64,000 nt of DNA from Streptomyces alboniger (GCF_008704395.1 NZ_CP023695.1:6324001-6388000), one strand, 5' to 3'. Shown: positions 34,698 through 43,499, counted from the first letter of the stretch. The notes: a model not told the origin generated them from the sequence alone. Made by a program: numbers and translations.

Positions 34698-35417
34698 ATG
34701 AGTGACGACGCCCCCGCCAAGACCCCGAACGCCGGCAAGAAGGCCAAGGACCTCAACGAGGTCATCCGCTACACCCTGTGGTCGGTCTTCAAGCTGCGTG
34801 ACGTGCTGCCCGAGGACCGCGCCGGTTACGCCGACGAGGTCCAGGAGCTGTTCGACCAGCTCGCCGCCAAGGACATCACGATCCGCGGCACCTACGACGT
34901 CTCCGGCCTGCGCGCCGACGCCGACGTCATGATCTGGTGGCACGCCGAGACCGCCGACGAGCTTCAGGAGGCCTACAACCTCTTCCGGCGCACCAAGCTG
35001 GGCCGCGCCCTGGAGCCGGTCTGGTCGAACATGGCGCTGCACCGCCCCGCCGAGTTCAACAAGTCGCACATCCCGGCGTTCCTGGCCGACGAGACGCCGC
35101 GCGACTACGTCTCGGTCTACCCCTTCGTGCGCTCCTACGACTGGTACCTGCTGCCCGACGAGGACCGCCGCCGCATGCTCGCCGACCACGGCAAGATGGC
35201 CCGCGGCTACCCCGACGTGCGCGCCAACACCGTCGCCTCGTTCTCCCTCGGCGACTACGAGTGGCTGCTCGCCTTCGAGGCCGACGAGCTGTACCGCATC
35301 GTCGACCTCATGCGTCACCTGCGCGCCTCCGAGGCCCGGATGCACGTACGCGAAGAGGTGCCGTTCTACACCGGCCGCCGCAAGTCCGTCGCGGACCTCG
35401 TGGCGGGCCTGGCGTAA
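34698..35417 (+). CDS. chdC: Coproheme decarboxylase (HemQ/ChdC, chlorite-dismutase family)
   Basis: 239 residues. Converts coproheme to haem b, the last step of the coproporphyrin-dependent pathway. The family core [18 protein letters not shown], then [17 protein letters not shown] with the proximal His near residue 164, and [15 protein letters not shown] are present. A short Lys-rich N terminus precedes the domain. ATG 34698 has GGAGGAG at 34682-34688, inside the end of cgoX. The ferrochelatase that acts between the two enzymes is not in this window. Confidence 0.94.
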   Translation: MSDDAPAKTPNAGKKAKDLNEVIRYTLWSVFKLRDVLPEDRAGYADEVQELFDQLAAKDITIRGTYDVSGLRADADVMIWWHAETADELQEAYNLFRRTKLGRALEPVWSNMALHRPAEFNKSHIPAFLADETPRDYVSVYPFVRSYDWYLLPDEDRRRMLADHGKMARGYPDVRANTVASFSLGDYEWLLAFEADELYRIVDLMRHLRASEARMHVREEVPFYTGRRKSVADLVAGLA

Positions 35418-35441
35418 CCCCCCGGGGCGGCTGCCCGCGGG

Positions 35442-37055
35442 TCAGAGCGCCCTGGGCCGTTCCGCCGCCCGCTCGGCGGAGTCCGGCCGGGGCTCCTGGT
35501 GCGGTGCGCACGCCGCGCGCCGCCCCGGGAGCCTGCCCTCCAGGAGGTACGCCTCCAGGTGTCCGTTGACGCACTGGTTCGCGCCGCCGCCGATGCCGTG
35601 GGTGCCGGCCTCCCGCTCGGTGACCAGGACCGAACCGCGCAGCCTGCGGTGCAGCTCGCGCGCCCCCTCGTAGGGCGTGGCCGCGTCGCGCTCGGCGGCG
35701 AGGATCAGCGTCGGGGCCAGCTCGTCGTCGTCCGCGCGCACGTCGAGCGGCTGCTGCCGGGGCGCGGACCAGTAGGCGCACGGCAGGTTCATCCAGGCGT
35801 TGTCCCAGGTCTCGAAGGGCGCTACGCGCGCGAGGAGCGTGTTGTCGCGGTCCCAGGTGGCGAAGTCCGTCGGCCACGGGGCGTCGTTGCACTCCACGGC
35901 CGTGTAGACGGCGTTGCCGTTCTCCTGTTCGACCGCCGCGCGCGGCTCGGGCGCGGCCTGCTCGATCAGCGGCTTCGGGTCGCCCTTCAGATACGCGGAG
36001 AGCGCTTTGGCGCGCATCGGCCAGTAGTCGTCGTAGTACCCGGCCTGGAGGTACGCGGACTGGAGCTGGCTCTGGCCGACCTTTCCGCCTGCGGGCTTGC
36101 GGCCCAGTTCGGCGCGCACCTTCTCGTAGTTGCGCAGGACCTCCTCCGGCGTCCTGCCCAGGTGGTACGTCTTGTCGTGCTTGGCCACCCAGGCGCGGAA
36201 GTCCGCCCAGCGCCGCTCGAAGGCCGCCGACTGGTCGAGGTTGTTGCGGTACCAGATCTGCGCCGGGGCGGGGTTGACCGCCGAGTCGAAGACCATGCGG
36301 CGCACGTGCGTCGGGAAGAGCGTCGCGTAGACGGCCCCGAAGTAGGTGCCGTACGAGGCCCCCATGAACGTCAGCTTCTTCTCGCCGAGCGCGGCCCGCA
36401 GCACGTCCAGGTCGCGCGCGTTGTTCAGGGTCGTGTAGTGCCGCAGGCCGGGGTTGCGGGCGGCGCACCCGCGCGCGTACGCCTGCGCCTTCGCGACGCG
36501 CTCCCGCTTGTACGCCTCGTCGGGGTGGGTCGGCGCCTGCGTGGGGGCCTTGCCGAACTCCTTGGGGTCCTGGCAGGACAGCGGCGCCGAGCGGCCCACA
36601 CCGCGCGGGGCGTAGCCGATCAGGTCGTACGCGGCCGCGATGCGCTTCCACTCGGGCATGACGCCCGCCATCGGGAAGTACATGCCGGAGCCGCCGGGTC
36701 CGCCGGGGTTGAAGACGAGCGCACCCTGGCGCGCGACGGCCCGGCCCGCGGCCTTCCCCTTCGCCTTCGCCTTCGCCTTGGCGCGGCTGACGGTCAGTTT
36801 GATCTGCTCGCCATGAGGGTGGGCGTAGTCCAGCGGTACGGAGACCGTGCCGCATTGGAGGGAGGGGGGAAGGTGCTCGGCCTTGGCGCAGGTGCCCCAG
36901 CGGATCCCGGCGGCCTCGGCGCGCTGCGCGGCGACGGAGGTGCCGTGCGTCTCGGGGGTGGGCAGGGTGGCGCTCGCGCTTCCCGCGGGGGCGGCGACGA
37001 GGGCGGTCAGGACCAGGGATCCGGCGGTTCCATAGCGGGCGGCTGCTGCTCTCAT
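35442..37055 (-). CDS. Secreted alpha/beta-hydrolase, tripeptidyl aminopeptidase family
   Basis: 537 residues with a Sec-type signal peptide (about 1-29, ending SASA). The fold of Streptomyces Tap/SlpD-type exopeptidases is clear: oxyanion segment NPGGPGGSG (116-124), nucleophile Ser234 in GASYG, and the C-terminal TAP-like domain with catalytic Asp near LILAAERDAATPY and His in EAGTHGIGGG. It releases short peptides from protein N termini outside the cell. An odd Lys-Ala stretch RAKAKAKAKGKAAGR (91-105) sits in a loop and is encoded by 6-bp DNA repeats. Upstream is an inverted repeat that may be an operator. Confidence 0.88.
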   Translation of the reverse strand: MRAAAARYGTAGSLVLTALVAAPAGSASATLPTPETHGTSVAAQRAEAAGIRWGTCAKAEHLPPSLQCGTVSVPLDYAHPHGEQIKLTVSRAKAKAKAKGKAAGRAVARQGALVFNPGGPGGSGMYFPMAGVMPEWKRIAAAYDLIGYAPRGVGRSAPLSCQDPKEFGKAPTQAPTHPDEAYKRERVAKAQAYARGCAARNPGLRHYTTLNNARDLDVLRAALGEKKLTFMGASYGTYFGAVYATLFPTHVRRMVFDSAVNPAPAQIWYRNNLDQSAAFERRWADFRAWVAKHDKTYHLGRTPEEVLRNYEKVRAELGRKPAGGKVGQSQLQSAYLQAGYYDDYWPMRAKALSAYLKGDPKPLIEQAAPEPRAAVEQENGNAVYTAVECNDAPWPTDFATWDRDNTLLARVAPFETWDNAWMNLPCAYWSAPRQQPLDVRADDDELAPTLILAAERDAATPYEGARELHRRLRGSVLVTEREAGTHGIGGGANQCVNGHLEAYLLEGRLPGRRAACAPHQEPRPDSAERAAERPRAL

Positions 37056-37070
37056 CGCGCTTCTCTACCT

Positions 37071-37112
37071 CTTTTGTTCGGCCATGCGTTTCAGGCGATC
37101 TTCGAACAAAAG
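37071..37112. promoter_or_regulatory. 10-bp inverted repeat upstream of the secreted peptidase
   Basis: CTTTTGTTCG (37071-37080) and CGAACAAAAG (37103-37112) are exact complements separated by 22 bp, in one of the most AT-rich spots of the window. Position just upstream of the peptidase start suggests a regulator-binding site or a leader hairpin. Confidence 0.5.
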
Positions 37113-37164
37113 GGATGATTCGTGTGATATTCGGTGAAGTAAAGCACCGGGCGCCGGTGTCGGC

Positions 37165-37938
37165 TCAATGCCCCCCGTGCGCGGCCTCCCGCCGCCCCCG
37201 GCCGGAGAAGGCCTCCCGCAGTTCCGGGTCGGCGACCGCGCGGACCCCGCGCACGGCCACCGCGGTCAGCTGGTCGCCCCGCGTGCACAGCGCGCCCAGG
37301 AGCCGCTGACCGGCGGGGGACGCCCACCGCGTGTACGGATGGACCTCGACGCGGGCGATCACCAGGCAGCCCGCGCACAGGAGCAGCGGCAGCCCGAACC
37401 AGACCGCGACCGGCACCTGCCCTGGGGCCTCGCGCCCCTGTGCCGGCATGAGGACCGCCACGGCGCCGAGCGCGAGCACCGCCACCGTCGCCGCCCGCAC
37501 CTGGCGCACGGCGGCTGCGACCCCCGAGGCGGAGCCCGCCGGGACGGCGAGCCCCGCGGTGACGAGCCCGTCCGCGAGCGCCCGCACGGCCTCGGTGGCC
37601 GCTGCCCCACGGCGTATCGGGGCTATCCGTGCCTGGCCCGCCGGACCGATCGCACCGAGCACGGAGCGCTCCATGTCGTCGCGGCCCACCGGATCGACGA
37701 CGGTCGCCCACCCCGTGTGTGCGATCAGCAGCCGGCGCGCCCGCGCCATCGCCACGAGTGTGACGTCGGCGACGCGGGTGGGGCCACCGGAGAGGAACGC
37801 GGCCTCGTAGAGGTTGAGTTCGTGACCGGGCGGCGCCGCCCTCTCCTGGGTGGCGGCACGGCTCGCGGCCAGGCAGAGGCGGCCGCAGGCGAGGCCGGTG
37901 AGGGCCCAGGCGAGGAGGAGCAGCGGAACCCAGAACAT
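37165..37938 (-). CDS. TIGR04222-domain membrane protein without Cys-rich tail
   Basis: 257 residues, last gene of the MNIO-associated operon. It has an N-terminal membrane helix (about 2-25), the TIGR04222 core ELNLYEAAFLSGGPTRVADV (about 40-60) and two further hydrophobic helices around 145-165 and 175-195. Compared with the paralogue at 38937-40055 it shares the AAFLSGGP(T/A)R core and helix layout but ends at GRREAAHGGH, lacking the Cys/Gly/Ser tail. The function is unknown; it may be a structural partner of the tailed protein. It lies 39 bp after the second DUF4142 gene. Confidence 0.75.
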   Translation of the reverse strand: MFWVPLLLLAWALTGLACGRLCLAASRAATQERAAPPGHELNLYEAAFLSGGPTRVADVTLVAMARARRLLIAHTGWATVVDPVGRDDMERSVLGAIGPAGQARIAPIRRGAAATEAVRALADGLVTAGLAVPAGSASGVAAAVRQVRAATVAVLALGAVAVLMPAQGREAPGQVPVAVWFGLPLLLCAGCLVIARVEVHPYTRWASPAGQRLLGALCTRGDQLTAVAVRGVRAVADPELREAFSGRGRREAAHGGH

Positions 37939-37977
37939 GACGGTGTTCTATGCGAAGGCACCGCTCGGCGCCACGGC

Positions 37978-38817
37978 TTATTCACTATGCGGACGCGGGG
38001 TGACGGGTGGGTAACGTTCCGCTTGTGGCCGGGCGTTCGGCCTGTCTGGATACGGCCTCTCCGGATCAGACCCCTCCGGTTTCGGGCGGGACGCGGCGGG
38101 CGGCAGCGTGTATGTCGGTGACGGGGTGACCGGCGTGGCCGGGTCCGGGGACGTGGTCGGGCCCGGGGGCGCGGGGGAGCGGGTCAGGGGCGGCGGCCCC
38201 GCGGTGGCCGCCTCGCGGGCTATGCCCTCGAAGTCGACGAGGCCGGTGTCCTCCAGAACCGTGATGTGGTCGAGGACGGTGGTGTTCGCGTCGTCGGCGA
38301 GCGTCCGCACCAGCGCGTTGCGGGTGTTCGCGCGGACCTCCGCGACCACGGAGAAGACCTTGCCGTGCGCGCGGCGCAGAATGTTCGCGAACTTCTGGTT
38401 GTACGTCTCACCGCGCGCGCGGCTCAACTCGGCGAGCCAGCGCCGCTGCTGGGGGTTCGGCTGGCTGGGCAGTTCCAGGCCGAGCCGGGTGGCGACTTCG
38501 CGTACGCGCGCGTCCAGGAACGTATGGCCCTCGACGAGGTGCTCGCCCGCGGTCCGCACCGCCTTGGTCGTGCCGCGCGCCTCGGCCTGCTGGCCGGCGG
38601 GCAGCTCCCACAGGCCCGCGAGGCGGACCTTGGTGATGAAGTCCCGGTCCAGGGCGGACAGTGGCCCGAAGTCGGTCGACACCGTCTCGGCGTTGAGCCT
38701 GTCGAGGCCGGTGCCCGAGCGGTCCTCGTAGGACCAGAGGGGGAAGAGCAGAGCGGCCAGGGTCGCGACGAGTCCCGTGACGACGAGGCCGGTTCCGTTG
38801 ATGGCTGGGGATCGCAT
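37978..38817 (-). CDS. DUF4142 helical exported protein 2
   Basis: 279 residues. A membrane or signal helix (about 8-27) leads to the conserved FPLWSYEDRSGTG, then a DUF4142 ferritin-like four-helix domain (about 50-200) with DRDFITKVRLAGLWELPAGQ, HLVEGHTFLDARVREVA and LDHITVLEDTGLVDFEGIA. A Pro-rich tail (about 205-279), probably disordered, follows. DUF4142 proteins are usually extracytoplasmic; the function is unknown. AGGAGGC lies 5 bp before ATG 38817. It is clearly paralogous to the protein at 41791-42558, including the membrane-proximal motif. Confidence 0.8.
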   Translation of the reverse strand: MRSPAINGTGLVVTGLVATLAALLFPLWSYEDRSGTGLDRLNAETVSTDFGPLSALDRDFITKVRLAGLWELPAGQQAEARGTTKAVRTAGEHLVEGHTFLDARVREVATRLGLELPSQPNPQQRRWLAELSRARGETYNQKFANILRRAHGKVFSVVAEVRANTRNALVRTLADDANTTVLDHITVLEDTGLVDFEGIAREAATAGPPPLTRSPAPPGPTTSPDPATPVTPSPTYTLPPAASRPKPEGSDPERPYPDRPNARPQAERYPPVTPRPHSE

Positions 38818-38936
38818 GGTGCCTCCTGTTGCGGCACCGCACGTTAGTGCGCCTCGGGCGTGGGGCGGCGGGTTATGGCGGGGGGTACGTCAACTGCCGT
38901 ACGCCTGAAGCGAAGTGGCGTCCTTGGTGGGTGCCG

Positions 38937-40055
38937 TCAGGTGGAGGAGGACGAGCTGCTGCAACTGGACCCGCCCCCTCCGCCCCCTCCGCCGGAACAG
39001 GAGGACCCACCGCCACCGCCGCCGCTGGAGCAGGCCGAGCCACTGGAGCAGGCCGAGCCGCCGCTTCCGCCGCTGGAGCAGCACGAGCCGCCTCCGCCTC
39101 CGGAGCAGGCCGAGCCACCGCCTCCGCCTCCGGAACAGACCGCCCCGCCGACCCCGCCTCCGGAACAGACCGCCCCGCCCCCGGAACCGGAGCTGCCCGA
39201 GCACGCGAAGCCGTGGTGCCCGCTCCAGGCGTTGGGGCCCGGGAAGGGAGCCAGGTGTGGGCCTGACGGAACCGGCACCCGACCCCGGACGCGGGCCGCG
39301 GTGATCAGCTGGGCCCGCAGATCGGGGTGGGCCGCCGCCAGGCCGCGGGTCGCCACGAGGTGCGCGGCGCCCGCGAGATGGCGTGACGAGGCGACGTACT
39401 CGTCGAGGGCGCGGCGCCCGGCCGAGGTGAGCTGTTTCTCGGTGACCGAGAGGCAGCTCAGGGCGACCGCGAAACCGACGATGCCCGCGGGGACCATGTG
39501 GAGGACGGCGTCGAGCGTCCGGTCGGCACCGCCGGGCACCACGGGGTCGTCCGCGTACTGCGCCAAGGTCAGCATGGAGGCCGCCAGGAATCCGAAGAGG
39601 CTCGCGAAGAGCTGTGCCCCGGCCCAGCGCCGCCATGTCTGCCGCGGCCCCGGCCGCATGAGGAGGCCGCGCGCCGCGAGCGCGTCGCCCGTCTCCCGTA
39701 CCGGGCCGCTTCGCATCACGGCGGCCCGCAGCCAGTGCAGCGAGGCGTTGGGCGCCGCGCGGTGGGCGTCGACGACCGCCTGCTCGGCGGCGTTCCTGGC
39801 CGTCGGCCGGGGGATGCCGACGACGCCGGGCCCGGCCACGACCAGGCGACCGTCCTCGTGCAGGCCCGCGATCAGCGCGTCGGCCAGCCGGGCGGGGCCG
39901 CCGGAGAGGAACGCGGCCTCCGGTGTGCCGCGTACGAAGTCGCCGTGGTCGTCGCCGGTGGGCATCTGGGCGCGCCCGGCCGCCACCACGCCCCTGATCA
40001 GCGCGGCGGAGGAGACCACGACGAGGATCGTGTAGATCATGCCCGCGATGCTCAC
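38937..40055 (-). CDS. TIGR04222 membrane protein with Cys/Gly/Ser-rich C-terminal tail
   Basis: 372 residues. N-terminal helix (5-24), TIGR04222 core GTPEAAFLSGGPARLADALI (43-62), then two membrane helices (about 145-166 and 184-204). From residue 275 the sequence is almost only Gly, Ser, Ala and Cys, with Cys at 285, 297, 307, 317, 325, 326, 336, 342, 353 and 365, mostly in [AS]-[VAS]-C-S-[GS] contexts about 10 residues apart. The GTG start follows the MNIO stop by 4 bp, so the two are translationally linked. By family knowledge of MNIO enzymes the tail is a candidate modification substrate; that is inference. A structural, metal-binding or disulfide-bonded tail without modification is the alternative. 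Confidence 0.82.
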   Translation of the reverse strand: MSIAGMIYTILVVVSSAALIRGVVAAGRAQMPTGDDHGDFVRGTPEAAFLSGGPARLADALIAGLHEDGRLVVAGPGVVGIPRPTARNAAEQAVVDAHRAAPNASLHWLRAAVMRSGPVRETGDALAARGLLMRPGPRQTWRRWAGAQLFASLFGFLAASMLTLAQYADDPVVPGGADRTLDAVLHMVPAGIVGFAVALSCLSVTEKQLTSAGRRALDEYVASSRHLAGAAHLVATRGLAAAHPDLRAQLITAARVRGRVPVPSGPHLAPFPGPNAWSGHHGFACSGSSGSGGGAVCSGGGVGGAVCSGGGGGGSACSGGGGGSCCSSGGSGGSACSSGSACSSGGGGGGSSCSGGGGGGGGSSCSSSSSST

Positions 40056-40059
40056 CGCG

Positions 40060-41682
40060 TCACCGCCCCGACAGGATGCGGCGGGTGGCCTTGAGCAGCC
40101 TGGCGGCGGGCCGCCGGGAGAGCGGCGCGGGGCCCGAGCGCTCCAGCCACCAGTCGCTCAGCCGCCGTCCGGCGTCGGTGCCTTCGAGCCGCCCGGCGAG
40201 CAGCAGGTGCTCGGCGAACCTCAGCGCGTCGAGGCGGTAGCCGCCCGTCATGGGCCGGGCGTGGGCGTAGGCGAGGAAGTCGGCGCGGTACGCCCCGCCG
40301 AGGATGTCCGGCAGCTCGGGCGCGACCTTCGCGACGACATCGGCCCGCTTGGCGGCCAGCGCGTGGCTCTGCACCTTCAGCCGCGCGCGGTCGAATCCTT
40401 CGGGGGCCGGGGTCCCCGCGACGAGCGCGGAGAGCAGGGCGGCCTGCGCGAGGGCGCTGCGCTGCCGGGCTTCGGCGGGCGCGGGAAGGTCCCCCGGGGG
40501 CGCGGGGAGGTCTTCGCGTGGTGCGTCGGGAAGGTCTTGGTGTGGCGCGGTGAGGGAGGCCTCGTGCGGCACGTCGGAGAATCCCTCGCGCGGAGTGCGC
40601 GGAGTGCGCGGACTGCTGGGGTTGCCCCCGGGCGCTGCGCCAGAGAGGTGGTCCTCACGCGGCCCGCCTGGGAGACTTCCGCGCTGCCCGTCTGGGAGTT
40701 CCCCGCGCCGCCCGCCCAGGAGTTCCCCGTGCTGCTCGTCTGGGAGTTCTCCGCGCCGCCCACCCGGAAGGCCCTCGTGCGATCCGCCCGGGAGGCCTCC
40801 ACCGGCCCCCTTGGGGAGGCCCCCGCCCGCCTTCGTGCCAAGGTCCCCGGCCAGTTTGCCCGTCGTCTCCACCGTGGCCCTTATCGTGGCCAGCTCCCGC
40901 TCCAGCTCGGCCGGTTCGGGGAAGTTGTCGTCGCGCTCCAGGAGGACGCCCGGTGGGGTCGTCCGGGAGGCGAGGTCGGTCAGGATCGCGAGGACCGGTT
41001 CCGGTACGGGGTGCGCGTGGCTGTCGTGCCAGACTCCGTCCCGTTCGAAGCCGCCCGCCACATGGACGTACGCGATGGCCTCGACCGGCAGCTCGTCCAG
41101 GGCCTTGGCCGGGTCCTCGCCGCGGTTGACGTGGTTCGTGTGGAGGTTGGCGACGTCGATGAGCAGACGTACGCCCGTGCGCTCGACCAGCTCGTACAGG
41201 AACTGGCCCTCCGTCATCTCCTCACCGGGCCAGGAGATCAGCGCCGCGATGTTCTCCACGGCGAGCGGCACGGGCAGCGCGTCCTGCGCGATGCGGACGT
41301 TCTCGCAGAGCACGGCGAGCGCGTCACGGGTGCGCGGCACCGGCAGCAGATGACCGGCTTCGAGGAGCTGCGTCGCGGTGAGGTCGCCGCCCGCGCGCAC
41401 GAACGCGATGTGCTCGGTGACCAGCGGCGAGCCGAGCGCCAGCGCCCGCTCGGCGAGCGCGGTCAGCCGGCCCTCGTCGGGGCGGTCGGCGCCGCCGAGG
41501 CCCAGGGAGACGCCGTGCGGCACGACGGTCACGCCGCGCTCGCGCAGCCGCAGCAGGGAGTCGGGCAGATGGCCCGGACAGACGTTCTCCGCGACCGCCT
41601 CGACCCAGTCGATGCCGGGCATCGCCTCCACGGCGTCCGCGATCTCCGGACGCCAGCCGATGCCGGTCCCCAGACGCCGCAT
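40060..41682 (-). CDS. DUF692/MNIO multinuclear iron oxidase with repeat linker and C-terminal partner-like domain
   Basis: 540 residues. Residues 1-265 are the DUF692 TIM barrel with the expected metal ligands: His56 ([10 protein letters not shown]), Glu90-His91, Glu143-Asn144 (LAVENIAAL), Asp176/Asn179/His181 ([10 protein letters not shown]), His207, Asp220/His222 (WHDSHAHP) and Glu249-Asp251. Characterised relatives (MbnB, TglH) oxidatively modify peptide cysteines using two or three irons. Residues 285-340 are 8-residue repeats such as GELPDGQR and GELLGGRR. Residues 405-540 form a helical domain ([29 protein letters not shown]) that may act as the separate partner or recognition protein of other MNIO systems. 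ATG 41682 has GGGGGAG upstream. Confidence 0.88.
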   Translation of the reverse strand: MRRLGTGIGWRPEIADAVEAMPGIDWVEAVAENVCPGHLPDSLLRLRERGVTVVPHGVSLGLGGADRPDEGRLTALAERALALGSPLVTEHIAFVRAGGDLTATQLLEAGHLLPVPRTRDALAVLCENVRIAQDALPVPLAVENIAALISWPGEEMTEGQFLYELVERTGVRLLIDVANLHTNHVNRGEDPAKALDELPVEAIAYVHVAGGFERDGVWHDSHAHPVPEPVLAILTDLASRTTPPGVLLERDDNFPEPAELERELATIRATVETTGKLAGDLGTKAGGGLPKGAGGGLPGGSHEGLPGGRRGELPDEQHGELLGGRRGELPDGQRGSLPGGPREDHLSGAAPGGNPSSPRTPRTPREGFSDVPHEASLTAPHQDLPDAPREDLPAPPGDLPAPAEARQRSALAQAALLSALVAGTPAPEGFDRARLKVQSHALAAKRADVVAKVAPELPDILGGAYRADFLAYAHARPMTGGYRLDALRFAEHLLLAGRLEGTDAGRRLSDWWLERSGPAPLSRRPAARLLKATRRILSGR

Positions 41683-41790
41683 GTCGCTCCCCCTTCACCC
41701 CTCGTCCCCCGAACCGGTCCCCCCGATCCCCGTCCCCGGGTCCTTCACCGGGGCGGGGTCGGCCGAACCCTCAGGGAGGGACGTTCAGAG

Positions 41791-42558
41791 CTACATTTGA
41801 GGTTCCGGCCGTCCGGTGTTGATCTGGCCCGGCGGGCCGGGCGAGGGCCGGGACGTGGTGGAGATGTCGCCGCTGGGCCGGGCGGGCACGGGCTCCGGGG
41901 GAGTGCCCCCGGACGGCGGGGGAGGCCCGGAAGGGCTGGCGGTCGCGTTCGACGCGGCGTCGTTCGCGATTCCGTCGAAGTCGACGAGGCCGGTGGCCTC
42001 CAGCATCGTGATGTGGTCGAGGACGGTCTGGTTGGCGTCCGTGGCGAGCTGCCGGATCAGGGAGTTGCGGGTGGTGTCGCGCACCTGGGCGACCACGCTG
42101 AACACCTTGCCGTGCGCGACCCGCAGCAGGTTCGCGAACTTGCGCTGGTACGTCTCGCCGCTCGCCTCCGTCAACTCCTTCAGCCAGCCCTGCTGTTGCT
42201 CGGTGGGCTGATTGGGCAACTCCACGCCCAGTTTCGCGGCGGTGGTGCGGGCCCGCTGGTCGAGGTCGGTGTGGCCGACGATGAGGTGGTCGCCCGCCTC
42301 CTTGATGGCCTCGGTCGGCGCGCGCTCCACGGCCTGTTGCCCGGCCGGTATCTCCCAGAGCCCGGCGAGCCGCACCTTCACCAGCAGATCCCGGTCGGCC
42401 GCCGAGAGAGGCCCCCACTGGGTGGACACGGACCCGGCGGCCAGATTGGCGGGCCCCGTGCCGGAGCGGTCGGCGTACGACCACATGGGGAACGCGAGCG
42501 CGCCGAGCGTGGCGACGAGTGCCGCGATGATCAGAGCCGTGCCGTTGACGCGCCGCAA
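41791..42558 (-). CDS. DUF4142 helical exported protein 1
   Basis: 255 residues, first gene of the MNIO operon. Membrane or signal helix (about 7-25), then FPMWSYADRSGTG, a DUF4142 domain (about 50-200: DRDLLVKVRLAGLWEIPAGQ, HLIVGHTDLDQRARTTAA, LDHITMLEATGLVDFDGIA) and a Pro/Ser-rich tail. About half of the residues are identical to the second copy at 37978-38817. It starts at TTG 42558 with GGGAGG upstream. The interval to the preceding peptidyl-tRNA hydrolase (144 bp) may hold the operon promoter: minus-strand TTGAAC at 42629-42624 is a possible -35. Confidence 0.8.
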   Translation of the reverse strand: MRRVNGTALIIAALVATLGALAFPMWSYADRSGTGPANLAAGSVSTQWGPLSAADRDLLVKVRLAGLWEIPAGQQAVERAPTEAIKEAGDHLIVGHTDLDQRARTTAAKLGVELPNQPTEQQQGWLKELTEASGETYQRKFANLLRVAHGKVFSVVAQVRDTTRNSLIRQLATDANQTVLDHITMLEATGLVDFDGIANDAASNATASPSGPPPPSGGTPPEPVPARPSGDISTTSRPSPGPPGQINTGRPEPQM

Positions 42559-42702
42559 GGTGCCTCCCGTAATGCTCCCGTGTCACCGGTGATACCGGGG
42601 AGTACGGAAGATACGTGCGGGGCGTTCAAGTGCGCGAGAGATTGTTCGGATCGGGGTGCGTGATCTTCCGCCTGGGAGGCGTGATCTCGCGCGCGGAGGC
42701 GG

Positions 42703-43434
42703 TCACGGGCGGGGCGCGCGCAGGGCCGGGTGGTCGGCGACCACCGTGCAGGACCCCGGGGCGATCTCGGTGAAGCCCGCGTCGCGGACCACCGGCAGGC
42801 CACTGGAGGTGAGTTCGCGCCAGAGGGCGGCATCGGGGGTGCGGACGGAGAGCGGGAACCCGGCGTCGCGCCAGGCCGTGCGGTCCTCCGCCGACAGCTC
42901 CCACCAGGCCAGTTGGGCACCGTGGCCCGCCTGCGCCATCGCCTTGCCCGCCGACATGTCGACGTCGGGGCTCATCCACAGGACGGGGTGGGTCGGGTCG
43001 GCCCCGGCCGGCGGCTCGGGATCGTCCAGGTCCGTGCCCGACACCTGGAGCCGCGCCAGATCCTTCGGCCAGCCGTCCAGCGGAACCGGCGGGAAGACGC
43101 GGACCTCCGCCGACTTGCCGGTGACCGTGATGCCGGGCAGCGCCTCGGCCCTTCGCCACTCGGCACCCCGCGCCCGGCGCACCACCTTGCGGATGCGGGC
43201 GTCCTGCCAGTCGCGCATCGCCCTCGCCCACTCGCCCTCGCCCAGGGAACGCTCGTCGCTCAGCATCACCAGGACGGCACGGGCCGCGGTCTCCAGCGCG
43301 TCGGTGCGGGCCGGGGGAGCGGCGCGCTCGATGCGGGCGACGAGGGGCAGTACGAACTGCGGGGCCTCGTCGCGCGAGGCGGTCTCGTGCCGGAAGGGGC
43401 TGTCCTGGGCGGTGGTGGTGTTCTCGTCGCTCAC
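42703..43434 (-). CDS. PTH2-family peptidyl-tRNA hydrolase domain protein
   Basis: 243 residues. The C-terminal half carries the Pth2 pattern: VDMSAGKAMAQAGHGAQLAW (about 160-180, matching the GK..AQ..H core) and LPVVRDAGFTEIAPGSCTVV near the end. PTH2 enzymes release peptides from peptidyl-tRNA and are typical of archaea and eukaryotes; Streptomyces carry this longer form beside the usual Pth. The N-terminal 130 residues are helical and unassigned. The start is GTG 43434; the longer frame runs into the divergent ABC gene. It is probably a separate unit from the MNIO operon downstream. Confidence 0.75.
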   Translation of the reverse strand: MSDENTTTAQDSPFRHETASRDEAPQFVLPLVARIERAAPPARTDALETAARAVLVMLSDERSLGEGEWARAMRDWQDARIRKVVRRARGAEWRRAEALPGITVTGKSAEVRVFPPVPLDGWPKDLARLQVSGTDLDDPEPPAGADPTHPVLWMSPDVDMSAGKAMAQAGHGAQLAWWELSAEDRTAWRDAGFPLSVRTPDAALWRELTSSGLPVVRDAGFTEIAPGSCTVVADHPALRAPRP

Positions 43435-43499
43435 GCGTCCAGTCTGCCAGTGCGCCGGTTCGCAGGTCCGCCGGGCTTCCGGAGGGGGCGTACGCGAGG

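Noticed and set aside
36735..36790. Lys-Ala repeat of the secreted peptidase as a DNA-binding histone-like domain
   Set aside because: Only about 15 residues long and inside an alpha/beta-hydrolase loop; it is better read as a slippage-expanded loop.
38937..39203. Cys/Gly/Ser tail as a possible sequencing or frame artefact
   Set aside because: The minus-strand frame runs without interruption from the TIGR04222 domain to its stop, and the MNIO next door gives functional sense to a Cys-rich tail. The plus-strand Pro-rich frame has no start or family match.
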